A stretch of DNA of 64,000 nucleotides from Neisseria sicca (GTDB taxonomy: Bacteria > Pseudomonadota > Gammaproteobacteria > Burkholderiales > Neisseriaceae). A model generated the notes under the pieces. The model ran no database searches, was not told the origin of the DNA, and worked only from the letters and a program-made list of their open reading frames with translations. Both the position numbers and the translations under genes were made by a program. The DNA is taken from the NCBI RefSeq assembly GCF_017753665.1, contig NZ_CP072524.1:1302001-1366000 (forward strand), given 5' to 3'. Positions 18,531-27,596 of the stretch are shown here, in pieces. The stretch's first letter is position 1. The number at the start of each line of letters is the position of its first letter.

Positions 18531-19748
18531 TTAACCCAAATCAAACGCTTTGTGCAGGACGCGGGTGGCGAGTTCCATGTATTTCTCGTCAATCAAGACG
18601 GAAACTTTGATTTCTGAGGTAGAAATCATTTGGATGTTGATGCCTTCTTCGGCGAGGGTGCGGAAGATTTTGGCGGCAACGCCGACGTGCGAACGCATGC
18701 CTAAGCCGACTGCGGAGACTTTGCACACGGTGTCGTCGCCGTCGATGGCGGCTGCGCCGATGCTGTCTTGCAGTTTGGTCAGGATTTCGATGGTTTGTTT
18801 GTACTCGCCGCGCGGTACGGTGAAGGAGAAATCAGTGGTGCCTTCGCTGCCGACATTTTGGATGATCATGTCCACTTCGATGTTGGCATCGGCAACCGCG
18901 CCTAAAATCTGATAGGCGACGCCGGGTTTGTCGGGTACGCCGCGCACGTTGATGCGGGCTTGGTTTTTATCGAATGCGATACCGGTTACGGCAGCTCTTT
19001 CCATGTTGTCGTCCTCTTCAAAGGTAATTAAAGTGCCGTTGCCGCCGTCTTGCAGGCTGCTCAGTACGCGCAGGCGCACTTTGTATTTTCCGGCGAATTC
19101 TACTGAACGGATTTGCAAAACTTTCGAACCGAGGCTTGCCAGTTCGATCATTTCTTCAAATGTAACCGTATCCATGCGGCGCGCTTCAGGTACGACGCGG
19201 GGGTCGGTGGTGTAAACGCCGTCTACGTCGGTATAGATTTGGCATTCGTCCGCTTTGAGGGCTGCGGCGAGCGCAACGGCGGAAGTGTCTGAACCGCCGC
19301 GTCCGAGCGTGGAAATATTGCCTTCGCTGCTGATGCCTTGGAAACCGGCAACGATGACGACTTTGCCTGCGTCGAGGTCGGCGCGCATTTTTTCGTCATC
19401 GATGCTTTCGATGCGGGCTTTGGTATGTGAAGTATCAGTTTTGAGGGCAACCTGCCAGCCGGTGTAGCTTTTGGCATCCACGCCGATGTCTTTCAATGCC
19501 ATTGCCAAAAGGCCGATGGTTACTTGTTCGCCGGTAGCTAAGACGACGTCCAGCTCGCGCGGATCGGGATGCTCCTGCATTTCGTGCGCCAGCGCAACCA
19601 AGCGGTTGGTTTCGCCGCTCATGGCGGATACGACGACAACGATGTCGTGTCCTTCGGCGCGGGCTTTGGCGACACGTTTGGCTACGTTTTTAATGCGTTC
19701 GGGTGAGCCTACTGATGTGCCGCCGTATTTGTGTACGATTAACGCCAT
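18531..19748 (-). CDS. lysC: Aspartate kinase
   Basis: 405 residues from the ATG at 19748; the 35 residues of upstream open frame have no family match. Phosphorylates aspartate for the Lys/Met/Thr pathway. ALIVHKYGGTSVGSPERI opens the kinase domain, GRGGSDTSAVALAAAL (about 165) is conserved, and two C-terminal ACT domains (about 265-400; NVRGVPDKPGVAYQI and SAVGLGMRSHVGVA) give feedback control by lysine and/or threonine. The 390-bp gap up to 20138 holds a DUS hairpin and the next promoter. Confidence 0.96.
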   Translation of the reverse strand: MALIVHKYGGTSVGSPERIKNVAKRVAKARAEGHDIVVVVSAMSGETNRLVALAHEMQEHPDPRELDVVLATGEQVTIGLLAMALKDIGVDAKSYTGWQVALKTDTSHTKARIESIDDEKMRADLDAGKVVIVAGFQGISSEGNISTLGRGGSDTSAVALAAALKADECQIYTDVDGVYTTDPRVVPEARRMDTVTFEEMIELASLGSKVLQIRSVEFAGKYKVRLRVLSSLQDGGNGTLITFEEDDNMERAAVTGIAFDKNQARINVRGVPDKPGVAYQILGAVADANIEVDMIIQNVGSEGTTDFSFTVPRGEYKQTIEILTKLQDSIGAAAIDGDDTVCKVSAVGLGMRSHVGVAAKIFRTLAEEGINIQMISTSEIKVSVLIDEKYMELATRVLHKAFDLG

Positions 19749-19933
19749 GTTTCGTGCTTTCTGTTTGAGATTGGTAGGGCAGCGCGGTGCTGCAAAGTCG
19801 AAATCTTCCCGTCTGCTTGAGCGAGTTTTCACGCTGCGGCAAAAGGCGGGCAAATCTTTGTGTATTTTACTGTCGTTTACATGAATTTCAAAGATAAATT
19901 GGATTTTGGCGGCAAATAGGCCGTCGGATAGCG

Positions 19934-19970
19934 GAGGTCGTCTGAAAATATGGTTTCAGACGACCTTTTG
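19934..19970. terminator. DUS-pair hairpin
   Basis: Facing DUS copies in the divergent gap between lysC and the molybdate-binding gene, with no gene ending at it. It may be an uptake site only, or insulate the two promoters. Confidence 0.45.
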
Positions 19971-20060
19971 CTGTAGAACCAATAGTTAAATCACGTTATA
20001 TTTTCCCATTCAATTAGCACAAAAGCCTAATTGTTAAGAACTATTTAATTTGAAGGGATA

Positions 20061-20090
20061 TTGAATTAATGCGTCTAGAAGCGGTATAGT
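20061..20090 (+). promoter_or_regulatory. Candidate sigma-70 promoter for the molbindin gene
   Basis: TTGAAT at 20061 and TATAGT at 20085 are spaced by 18 bp and lie 49 bp before the start codon. A good ribosome site (AGGAAAGGA, near 20121-20129) follows. Confidence 0.5.
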
Positions 20091-20138
20091 GCCATTTATT
20101 CAGATTCAAATTAATAGACATAGGAAAGGAATTTCATT

Positions 20139-20567
20139 ATGCAAATCAGCGCACGCAACCAATTCAACGGCATCGTTAAAGACATCCGCAACGGCGCGGT
20201 CAACAGCGAAGTAACCGTATCCCTGCCGACCGGACAGGAAATCGTAGCAGCCGTTACTTGCGAGAGCGTCAGCAACCTCGGCTTGGAAAAAGGCAAGGCT
20301 GTTGTGGTGCTGATTAAGGCGGGCAGCATCTTGATTGCCAACAATCTCGACAACATCAAACTTTCCGCACGCAACCAGTTGCCAGGCATCATCAGCCATA
20401 TCGAACGCGGCTCGGTCAACAGCATCGTTGATTTGGACTTGGGCGATGGCTTGGCTTTGAGCGCAGGCATTACCGTGAAAAGCAGCGATTTGCTGAATCT
20501 GGTACCCGGCCAAAAAGCAACGGCTGTTTTCAAGGCAGGCGCGGTTATTTTGGGCGTATTGGCATAA
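20139..20567 (+). CDS. Tandem-TOBE molybdate-binding protein (molbindin)
   Basis: 142 residues made of two Mop/TOBE domains: 2-68 and 72-140. Each begins with the pattern SARNQ(F/L)xGI and contains a V(N/E)S segment and a late AG(S/A)(I/V)I strand that bind molybdate at subunit interfaces. It probably stores or buffers molybdate in the cytosol. No mod transporter genes are adjacent. Confidence 0.88.
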   Translation: MQISARNQFNGIVKDIRNGAVNSEVTVSLPTGQEIVAAVTCESVSNLGLEKGKAVVVLIKAGSILIANNLDNIKLSARNQLPGIISHIERGSVNSIVDLDLGDGLALSAGITVKSSDLLNLVPGQKATAVFKAGAVILGVLA

Positions 20568-20585
20568 TCCGAACTGTCCGATTCA

Positions 20586-20626
20586 AAAAAGCCGTCTGAA
20601 ACTTCAGGTTTCAGACGGCTTTTTTA
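20586..20626. terminator. Terminator built from canonical-dialect DUS pair
   Basis: Stem AAAAGCCGTCTGAAAC/GTTTCAGACGGCTTTT with T6. It uses GCCGTCTGAA, the core of the meningococcal/gonococcal dialect, unlike nearly all other copies here. Confidence 0.8.
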
Positions 20627-20643
20627 TCATTTGCAGGATACCG

Positions 20644-21384
20644 TTATCCGACAGAGCGAGATAGTTTTAATGCGTTTTGCTGATGCGCGGTTAACTCGGC
20701 AATGCCTTTTTGCGCCAGCGCAATCAGTTTGCCCAATTCATCGAGGCTGAACGGCGCGCCTTCCGCCGTGCCTTGGATTTCGATGATTTTGCCCGAAACG
20801 GTCATAACGATGTTGACGTCGCTGTCGCAGCCGGAGTCTTCGGGGTAATCCAAATCCAAAAGCGGTACACCGTTCACGACGCCTGCGGAGACGGCGGCAA
20901 CGGCTTCGCGGATGGGATTTTCGCTGATGAGGTCGTCTGAAAGCAGCTTGTTGACCGCAATTTGCAGTGCGACGAATGCGCCGGTAATAGACGCGGTGCG
21001 CGTTCCGCCATCAGCCTGAATCACGTCGCAGTCAATTAGGATTTGGCGTTCGCCCAGTTTTTCCATATCTACGACGGCGCGCAGCGAACGCCCGATCAGA
21101 CGCTGGATTTCCTGAGTGCGACCCGACTGCTTGCCTGCCGTGGCTTCACGGCGCATACGCGAGGCGGTGGACGCGGGCAGCATCCCGTATTCGGCAGTAA
21201 CCCAGCCCTGCCCCTTGCCGCAAAGGAACGGCGGAACATTTTCGTCGATGGAAGCGGTGCAGATAACTTTGGTGTTGCCGCATTCGATCAGGCACGAACC
21301 GTCGGCGTGCGGCAGGAAGTGCGGGGTGATTTTGATGTCGCGCAGGCTGTCGGCAGCGCGTGAAGTGCGGGTGTAATTGCTCAT
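20644..21384 (-). CDS. rph: Ribonuclease PH
   Basis: 246 residues. Phosphorolytic 3'-to-5' exonuclease that trims tRNA ends. SRAADSLRDIKITPHFLPHA opens it; GRSLRAVVDMEKLGERQI (about 93-110) and CDVIQADGGTRTASITGAF (about 118-136) are the phosphate- and RNA-binding signatures. Divergent from yicC, a common pairing. A DUS-like motif lies in frame near codon 150. Confidence 0.96.
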   Translation of the reverse strand: MSNYTRTSRAADSLRDIKITPHFLPHADGSCLIECGNTKVICTASIDENVPPFLCGKGQGWVTAEYGMLPASTASRMRREATAGKQSGRTQEIQRLIGRSLRAVVDMEKLGERQILIDCDVIQADGGTRTASITGAFVALQIAVNKLLSDDLISENPIREAVAAVSAGVVNGVPLLDLDYPEDSGCDSDVNIVMTVSGKIIEIQGTAEGAPFSLDELGKLIALAQKGIAELTAHQQNALKLSRSVG

Positions 21385-21452
21385 GATTTGTCCTTTGGGG
21401 AAGCGGTGAAAATTTGTGGTCGGTATTATACGGGATTCGGTGGGATGGCTGT

Positions 21453-21488
21453 TTAAGGTCGTCTGAAATCGTTTTCAGACGACCTTAT
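21453..21488. terminator. DUS-pair hairpin between rph and yicC
   Basis: Facing DUS copies in the divergent promoter region, 58 bp before yicC. Its place is odd for a terminator; it is probably an uptake site that may affect the leader. Confidence 0.45.
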
Positions 21489-21545
21489 CCTATATTGTGT
21501 TATAGTCCCTCCACTTTCACTCGTATTTTGAAACGGAGTAAAACC

Positions 21546-22427
21546 ATGACTCAATCCATCCATATCCACAGTATGACCGGCTTTGCCAATGCCGCAGGCG
21601 AATGCGGCGGCAAGCGCGTGAACTTGGAAATCCGCGCGGTGAACCACCGTTATCTGGATGTCCAATTCCGTATGCCCGAAGAATTGCGCCATCTGGAAGG
21701 CGCGTTGCGCGAGAAAATTGCGGCTTCAGCCGCACGCGGCAAACTGGAATGCCGCATTCAGTTGCAGGACGCGGCGGTCGGCGGGCAGAGTTTGGAAACC
21801 AATGAAGAATTGGTGAAACAGCTTGCCGACTTGAACAAAACTTGGCGCAAGGAACACGGTTTCGGTAAGCTGACGGTCGCTGAAGTATTGCGCTTTCCGG
21901 GGGTATTGGCAGGTCAAAGCGAAGACCCCGAGGCTTTGGCAAAAACCGTACAAGAACTGCTGGACGAAGCATTAAAAGAATTTGCCGCCGCCCGCAAACG
22001 CGAAGGCAAAAAACTCGGCGAACATTTGTTGCAACGTTTGGCCAGCATGGAAGAAATCATGGATGCCTTGAGCGAGCTGTTCCCCAGCCTGCTTCAGGCG
22101 CATATGGACAAGGTGAACGCACGCTTGGCGGAAGCGGTCGGCAATATCGACAACGACCGTTTGCAGCAGGAATTTGCGCTGTTTATCCAAAAATCGGACG
22201 TTGACGAAGAATTCAGCCGCCTGCGCACGCACATCGCCGAAGTCCGCCGCATCGTTACGGAAAACAAAGGCAGCGCGGGCAAACGCTTGGACTTCCTGAT
22301 GCAGGAACTGAACCGCGAAGCGAACACGCTGGGCAGCAAAGCAATCGCGGCGGAATGCACGCAGGCTTCGGTCGAACTGAAAGTCTTAATCGAGCAAATG
22401 CGCGAGCAGGTTCAAAACATCGAATAA
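21546..22427 (+). CDS. yicC: YicC-family endoribonuclease
   Basis: 293 residues from the ATG at 21546, set by the GGAG at 21533-21536 and the family start IHSMTGFANAAGE. The N-terminal YicC domain has the conserved LEIRAVNHRYLDVQFRMPEELR, and the C-terminal DUF1732 has KRLDFLMQELNREANTLGSKA (last 50 residues). The E. coli homologue is an RNase that promotes decay of small RNA. The upstream in-frame ATG at 21414 runs through DUS sequence and is rejected. Confidence 0.9.
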   Translation: MTQSIHIHSMTGFANAAGECGGKRVNLEIRAVNHRYLDVQFRMPEELRHLEGALREKIAASAARGKLECRIQLQDAAVGGQSLETNEELVKQLADLNKTWRKEHGFGKLTVAEVLRFPGVLAGQSEDPEALAKTVQELLDEALKEFAAARKREGKKLGEHLLQRLASMEEIMDALSELFPSLLQAHMDKVNARLAEAVGNIDNDRLQQEFALFIQKSDVDEEFSRLRTHIAEVRRIVTENKGSAGKRLDFLMQELNREANTLGSKAIAAECTQASVELKVLIEQMREQVQNIE

Positions 22428-22443
22428 GCCTTCAAAAATAAAA

Positions 22444-22492
22444 CAAAGGTCGTCTGAAAAGCCATTTTCTGCTTTTCAGACAACCTTTTTTG
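22444..22492. terminator. DUS-pair terminator after yicC
   Basis: An intact DUS faces a one-base variant (CAGACAACC), followed by T6. Confidence 0.65.
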
Positions 22493-22639
22493 ATACCGCA
22501 ATCCGCACCCTACCCTATTATTCAACATACTGTCCCACCCTATTTACCGAACCTCCCTCCCCTGCTTTTCAGACGACCTCCTGCCCGCTATAATACGCTT
22601 GCAAATTATTTGCATTATCATTTAATTCAGGAGAAACGC

Positions 22640-24028
22640 ATGAGCACCCGTACCGAACACGACACCATGGGCAATGTTGAAGTCCCGTCCGAAGCCTATT
22701 GGGGCGCGCAGACCCAGCGCAGCCGCAACAATTTCAAAATCGGCGGCGAAACCCTGCCGCAGCCGTTGATTTATGCTTTGGCGCTGGTGAAAAAAGCCGC
22801 AGCCGCCACCAATGTTTCCCTCGGCAGGATTAAGCCTGAGCAGGCGGATTTGATTACACAGGCGGCGGACGATGTGTTGAACGGCAAGCTCGACGGGCAG
22901 TTTCCTTTAGTGGTTTGGCAGACCGGCTCCGGCACGCAGTCCAATATGAACATGAACGAAGTGCTAGCAAACCGCGCCAACGAAATCGCCGGTACGGGTT
23001 TGGCGGCGTACCAGCCCGTCCATCCCAACGACCATGTGAACCACGCGCAATCGACCAACGACGCGTTCCCGACCGCCATCCACGTTGCCGCCGCGATTGA
23101 AATCAACCGCCACCTCATCCCCGCCGTGAAAGCCCTGCGCGACACCTTGGACAAAAAAGCCAAAGAATTCGCCCCCATCGTCAAAATCGGCCGCACCCAC
23201 TTGCAGGACGCGACGCCGCTGACTTTGGGACAAGAGTTTTCCGGCTACGTTTCCCAGCTCGACCACGGCTTAGGCCGTCTGAACGACGCACTCAAAGGTT
23301 TATACGAACTCGCCTTGGGCGGCACGGCGGTCGGTACGGGCTTGAACAGCCATCCCGAATACGCCGAAAAAGCCGCCGCCAAACTTGCCGAATTGTCCGG
23401 CCTGCCGTTTGTCAGCGCGCCGAACAAATTTGAAGCCTTGGGCGGACGCGATGCCGCCGTTGCCGCTTCGGGCGCATTGAAAACGCTGGCGGCAAGCCTG
23501 AACAAAATCGCCAACGACATCCGCTGGCTGGCAAGCGGCCCGCGCTGCGGTTTGGGCGAAATCAAAATCCCCGAAAACGAGCCGGGTTCGTCCATCATGC
23601 CTGGCAAAGTCAACCCGACCCAATGCGAAGCGATGACCATGGTGTGCTGCCAAGTGTTCGGCAACGACGTTACCATCGGCATGGCGGGCGCGTCGGGCAA
23701 TTTCGAGCTGAACGTCTATATGCCCGTCATCGCCTACAACCTCTTGCAATCCATCCGCCTCTTGGGCGACGCATGCAACAGCTTCGATGAACACTGCGCC
23801 GTCGGCATCGAACCCGTGCCGGAAAAAATCGACTATTTCCTGCACCATTCCCTGATGCTCGTTACCGCGCTGAACCGCAAAATCGGCTACGAAAACGCCG
23901 CCAAAGTCGCCAAAACCGCCTATAAAAACGACAAATCGTTGCGCGAAACCGCCGTTGAGTTGGGCTTGCTGACAGGCGAAGAGTTTGACGAACTGGTTGT
24001 TCCCGCCGATATGGTTCATCCGCGTTGA
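22640..24028 (+). CDS. fumC: Fumarate hydratase class II
   Basis: 462 residues from the ATG at 22640, preceded by CAGGAG. Hydrates fumarate to malate in the TCA cycle; iron-free, oxygen-stable class. TGSGTQSNMNMNEVLANRA (about 98) and GSSIMPGKVNPTQCEAMTMV (about 317) with the catalytic Ser loop are intact. The longer frame from 22490 includes DUS DNA and is not supported. Confidence 0.97.
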   Translation: MSTRTEHDTMGNVEVPSEAYWGAQTQRSRNNFKIGGETLPQPLIYALALVKKAAAATNVSLGRIKPEQADLITQAADDVLNGKLDGQFPLVVWQTGSGTQSNMNMNEVLANRANEIAGTGLAAYQPVHPNDHVNHAQSTNDAFPTAIHVAAAIEINRHLIPAVKALRDTLDKKAKEFAPIVKIGRTHLQDATPLTLGQEFSGYVSQLDHGLGRLNDALKGLYELALGGTAVGTGLNSHPEYAEKAAAKLAELSGLPFVSAPNKFEALGGRDAAVAASGALKTLAASLNKIANDIRWLASGPRCGLGEIKIPENEPGSSIMPGKVNPTQCEAMTMVCCQVFGNDVTIGMAGASGNFELNVYMPVIAYNLLQSIRLLGDACNSFDEHCAVGIEPVPEKIDYFLHHSLMLVTALNRKIGYENAAKVAKTAYKNDKSLRETAVELGLLTGEEFDELVVPADMVHPR

Positions 24029-24048
24029 TTGGCGGTTTGAAATACGGC

Positions 24049-24091
24049 AAAGGTCGTCTGAAAACCGGGATTGGTTTTCAGACGACCTTCT
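24049..24091. terminator. DUS-pair terminator after fumC
   Basis: Inverted DUS copies 20 bp after the fumC stop. A further single DUS lies at about 24128-24138. Confidence 0.65.
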
Positions 24092-24213
24092 TTATCTCAA
24101 CAGCCATATCGCCCGCTTTCTGCAATTTTCAGACGACCTTTCGATAATCCCGTTGCGAAAAGCATTATAATCACCGCAATCTCAGTTCAACCGCCCTACC
24201 CCGAAAGGTTCGC

Positions 24214-25353
24214 ATGTCCACTTATTCCCTCTTCGTTACCTGCCCGCGCGGTCTTGAAGCCCCTTTATCCCAAGAACTCGAACAACTCAAATGCCAAGAC
24301 ATCCGCGCCGTTGACGGCGGCGTCGCGTGCAAAGGCGGTATGGAGCAGGTGTACCGCATCAACCTGCATTCGCGCACCGCAAGCCGAGTGCTGTTGCGCT
24401 TGACCAAAAGCGGCTACCGCAGCGAGCAAGACATTTATAAAGCGGCGAAAAACATCCGCTGGACGGATTGGTTCGACTTGGAACAAACCTTCAAAGTTAA
24501 AGTAGAAGGCAAGCGCGCCCAAGTCAAAAGTTTGGATTTCGTCGGGCTGAAAATCAAAGACGCCGTATGCGACGTGTTCCGTGACGCTTGCAGCGCGCGT
24601 CCCAGCGTCGGCAAAATCCGCCCCGACATCCGCATCCATGCCTTTATTGACGAGCGCGACATTCAAATTTTCATCGACACATCCGGCGAAGCCTTGTTCA
24701 AACGCGGCTACCGCCAAGACACGGGCGAAGCGCCGGTGCGCGAAAACTTGGCGGCAGGCTTGCTGCTGCTGGCAGGCTATGACGGCACGCAGCCTTTCCA
24801 AGACCCGTTTTGCGGCAGCGGCACCATCGTCATCGAAGCCGCGTGGATTGCCACCCGCCGCGCGCCCGGTTTGATACGCCGTTTCGGGTTTGAAAAGCTG
24901 AAAAACTTCGATGCCGCCCTTTGGAAAAAGCTGCAACACGAAGCCGAAACGCAAATCCGCCCCGCGCCTGCCCCGATTTCGGGCAGCGACAATGACCGCT
25001 ATATGATCCGCGCCGCGGTTGCCAACGCCCAAGCTGCCGAAGTGGACACGTTTATCCGTTTTGAAGTCAAAGACGCGCAGGACACCCGTCCGAACGGAGA
25101 GGGCGGCATTTTGATTTCCAATCCGCCTTACGGCGTCCGCCTTGCCGAAGTCGAAGCCCTGCAAGCCCTTTACCCGCAGTTGGGCGCGTGGCTGAAGCAG
25201 CATTACGCGGGCTGGCTGGCTGGCATGTTTACCGGCGACCGCGATATGCCGAAATTCATGCGCCTTTCGCCCAAACGCAAAATCCCGCTTTACAACGGCA
25301 ACTTAGACTGCCGCCTGTTTTTGATGGATATGGTCAAAGGGTCGAACCGATAA
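24214..25353 (+). CDS. THUMP-domain class I RNA methyltransferase (RlmL N-half type)
   Basis: 379 residues. THUMP RNA-binding domain (about 45-155), then an N6/N2-methylase domain with the SAM motif DPFCGSGTIVIEAA (about 196-209) and catalytic NPPYGVRL (about 293-300). It matches the N-terminal m2G2445 half of E. coli RlmL (YcbY) and lacks the C-terminal RlmK half. The likely product is a 23S rRNA guanine-N2 methyltransferase. Confidence 0.88.
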   Translation: MSTYSLFVTCPRGLEAPLSQELEQLKCQDIRAVDGGVACKGGMEQVYRINLHSRTASRVLLRLTKSGYRSEQDIYKAAKNIRWTDWFDLEQTFKVKVEGKRAQVKSLDFVGLKIKDAVCDVFRDACSARPSVGKIRPDIRIHAFIDERDIQIFIDTSGEALFKRGYRQDTGEAPVRENLAAGLLLLAGYDGTQPFQDPFCGSGTIVIEAAWIATRRAPGLIRRFGFEKLKNFDAALWKKLQHEAETQIRPAPAPISGSDNDRYMIRAAVANAQAAEVDTFIRFEVKDAQDTRPNGEGGILISNPPYGVRLAEVEALQALYPQLGAWLKQHYAGWLAGMFTGDRDMPKFMRLSPKRKIPLYNGNLDCRLFLMDMVKGSNR

Positions 25354-25360
25354 ATATAAT

Positions 25361-25417
25361 AAAAGTCGTCTGAAACAGATTTGGCGGGTTTCACCAAACG
25401 TTTCAGACGACCTTTTG
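25361..25417. terminator. DUS-pair terminator between convergent genes
   Basis: Facing DUS copies with a 30-nt loop that itself has a GTTTGGTGAAAC-like inner arm, between the methylase gene and gloA. Confidence 0.6.
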
Positions 25418-25425
25418 ACAAAAAA

Positions 25426-25833
25426 TCAGTATTTCACCGAATCATTGCCGCTGTTTTTCTGAATAAACTCGATTTTATAGCCGTCGGGATCTTCAACAAA
25501 AGCAATAACGGTCGTGCCGTGCATCATCGGCCCTGCTTCGCGCACGACTTTTCCGCCCATCTCTTTTACACGTTCGCAAGCTTTATAAGCATCGTCCACT
25601 TCGATAGCGATGTGGCCGTAGGCGTTGCCTAAATCATAGCTTTCGGTATCCCAGTTGTGGGTCAATTCCAAAACCGTATTTTCAGTTTCGCTGCCATAAC
25701 CGACAAAAGCCAGCGTGAAACGGCCTTCCGGGTAATCGTGGCGGCGCAAGAGCTTCATGCCCAAAACGTTTTGATAAAAATCCAAAGATTTTTCAAGGTT
25801 GCCGACGCGCAGCATGGTGTGGAGCAGGCGCAT
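25426..25833 (-). CDS. gloA: Lactoylglutathione lyase (glyoxalase I)
   Basis: 135 residues. Converts the methylglyoxal-glutathione adduct to S-lactoylglutathione. Metal ligands are visible: His in MRLLHTMLRV, Glu in NTVLELTHNW, His in GHIAIEVDD and Glu in GYKIEFIQ, the short Ni2+-type bacterial form. gloB, encoding the next enzyme, is in this window at 51093. Confidence 0.96.
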   Translation of the reverse strand: MRLLHTMLRVGNLEKSLDFYQNVLGMKLLRRHDYPEGRFTLAFVGYGSETENTVLELTHNWDTESYDLGNAYGHIAIEVDDAYKACERVKEMGGKVVREAGPMMHGTTVIAFVEDPDGYKIEFIQKNSGNDSVKY

Positions 25834-25964
25834 GATTGTGTTCCTTTTATATGTTGTTAAAACAGGATTTTAACACGAAACGCAAGCCCTAGCCCGTATC
25901 AACGGCAGCAAACATAAGCTTTCAGACGACCTTTACCGTAAAAGTAAACCATCCGCCGCAGCTA

Positions 25965-25993
25965 TTGCCAGCCGTCAAAAAATTCGCTATAAG
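25965..25993 (+). promoter_or_regulatory. Candidate promoter of the pnt cluster
   Basis: TTGCCA (25965) and TATAAG (25988) with 17-bp spacing, upstream of a 17-codon mini-ORF and pntA. Confidence 0.45.
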
Positions 25994-26001
25994 GGAATTA
26001 T

Positions 26002-26055
26002 ATGAAACATATTAACATTTATATACAGACAACCCAAAAAAGGATTCAGAGATGA
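26002..26055 (+). CDS. Possible 17-residue leader ORF overlapping the pntA start
   Basis: ATG at 26002 follows AAGGGA at 25991-25996 with good spacing. It encodes MKHINIYIQTTQKRIQR and stops in TGA that overlaps the pntA ATG (ATGA at 26052). This could couple translation or act as a leader peptide. It is too short to judge from coding statistics. Confidence 0.3.
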   Translation: MKHINIYIQTTQKRIQR

Positions 26056-27593
26056 AAATCGGTATCCCACGCGAGTCATTATCCGGCGAAACCCGCGTCG
26101 CCTGTACGCCTGCCACCGTTGCCCTGTTGAGCAAACTGGGCTTTGAAACCGTTGTCGAAAGCGGCGCAGGTTTGGCGGCAAGTTTGGATGATGCGGCTTA
26201 TCAAGCAGCAGGCGCGACCGTTGCCGACAAAGCAACGGTTTGGGCATGCCCTTTGCTTTACAAAGTCAACGCGCCGTCCGAAGGCGAGCTGCCGCTGCTC
26301 AAAGAAGGGCAAACCATCGTCAGCTTCTTGTGGCCGCGCCAAAACGAGGCTTTGGTCGAAGCCTTGCGTGCCAAGAAAGTGAACGCGCTGGCGATGGACA
26401 TGGTGCCCCGTATTTCGCGCGCACAGGCTTTGGACGCTTTGTCTTCGATGGCAAACATCAGCGGCTACCGCGCCGTGATTGAAGCCGCCAACGCCTTCGG
26501 CCGTTTCTTCACCGGTCAAATCACCGCCGCCGGTAAAGTGCCGCCCGCGCAGGTTTTGGTGATCGGTGCCGGTGTGGCAGGTTTGGCGGCGATCGGTACG
26601 GCAAACTCGCTCGGCGCAGTGGTCCGCGCGTTCGACACTCGCTTGGAAGTGGCGGAACAAATCGAATCGATGGGCGGTAAGTTCCTGAAACTCGACTTCC
26701 CGCAAGAATCAGGCGGCAGCGGCGACGGCTACGCCAAAGTGATGAGCGACGAATTTATCGTCGCCGAGATGAAGCTCTTTGCCGAACAGGCGAAAGAAGT
26801 GGACATCATCATCACTACCGCCGCCATTCCGGGCAAACCCGCGCCCAAGCTGATTACCAAAGAAATGGTGGAAAGCATGAAATCCGGCTCCGTCATCGTC
26901 GATTTGGCGGCGGCGACGGGCGGTAACTGCGAACTCACCAAACCGGGCGAATTGTTCGTAACCGACAACGGCGTGAAAATCATCGGCTACACCGACATGG
27001 CAAACCGCCTTGCCGGACAGTCTTCCCAGCTTTACGCCACCAACTTGGTGAACCTGACCAAGCTGTTAAGCCCGAACAAAGACGGCGAAATCACGCTGGA
27101 TTTTGAAGACGTGATTATCCGCAACATGACCGTTACCCGCGACGGCGAAATCACCTTCCCGCCTCCGCCGATTCAAGTTTCCGCCCAGCCGCAGCAAACG
27201 TCGTCTGAAAAAGCCGCGCCTGCCGTCAAGCCCGAGCCGAAACCCGTTCCCCTGTGGAAAAAACTCGCGCCCGCCGTCATCGCCGCCGTATTGGTACTGT
27301 GGGTCGGCGCGGTTGCTCCCGCAGCATTCTTGAACCACTTTATCGTGTTCGTCCTCGCCTGCGTCATCGGTTACTACGTCGTCTGGAACGTCAGCCACTC
27401 GCTGCATACCCCGCTGATGTCCGTGACCAACGCCATTTCCGGCATCATCGTCGTCGGCGCGCTGCTGCAAATCAGCCAAGGCAACGGCTTCGTTACCCTG
27501 CTTGCCTTCATCGCCATCCTGATTGCCAGCATCAACATCTTCGGCGGCTTCTTCGTTACGCGCCGGATGTTGAATATGTTTAGGAAAGGGTAA
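26052..27593 (+). CDS. pntA: NAD(P) transhydrogenase subunit alpha
   Basis: 513 residues, full-length fused alpha form. Domain dI (about 1-375) binds NAD: GIPRESLSGETRVACTPAT start, VLVIGAGVAGLAAIGTANSL (about 170) Rossmann loop, and VDLAAATGGNCELT. Four C-terminal helices (about 405-510) form part of the proton channel. Proton-motive force drives hydride transfer from NADH to NADP+. Its pntB partner is two genes downstream. A DUS-like motif lies in the linker. Confidence 0.96.
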   Translation: MKIGIPRESLSGETRVACTPATVALLSKLGFETVVESGAGLAASLDDAAYQAAGATVADKATVWACPLLYKVNAPSEGELPLLKEGQTIVSFLWPRQNEALVEALRAKKVNALAMDMVPRISRAQALDALSSMANISGYRAVIEAANAFGRFFTGQITAAGKVPPAQVLVIGAGVAGLAAIGTANSLGAVVRAFDTRLEVAEQIESMGGKFLKLDFPQESGGSGDGYAKVMSDEFIVAEMKLFAEQAKEVDIIITTAAIPGKPAPKLITKEMVESMKSGSVIVDLAAATGGNCELTKPGELFVTDNGVKIIGYTDMANRLAGQSSQLYATNLVNLTKLLSPNKDGEITLDFEDVIIRNMTVTRDGEITFPPPPIQVSAQPQQTSSEKAAPAVKPEPKPVPLWKKLAPAVIAAVLVLWVGAVAPAAFLNHFIVFVLACVIGYYVVWNVSHSLHTPLMSVTNAISGIIVVGALLQISQGNGFVTLLAFIAILIASINIFGGFFVTRRMLNMFRKG

Positions 27594-27596
27594 AGC

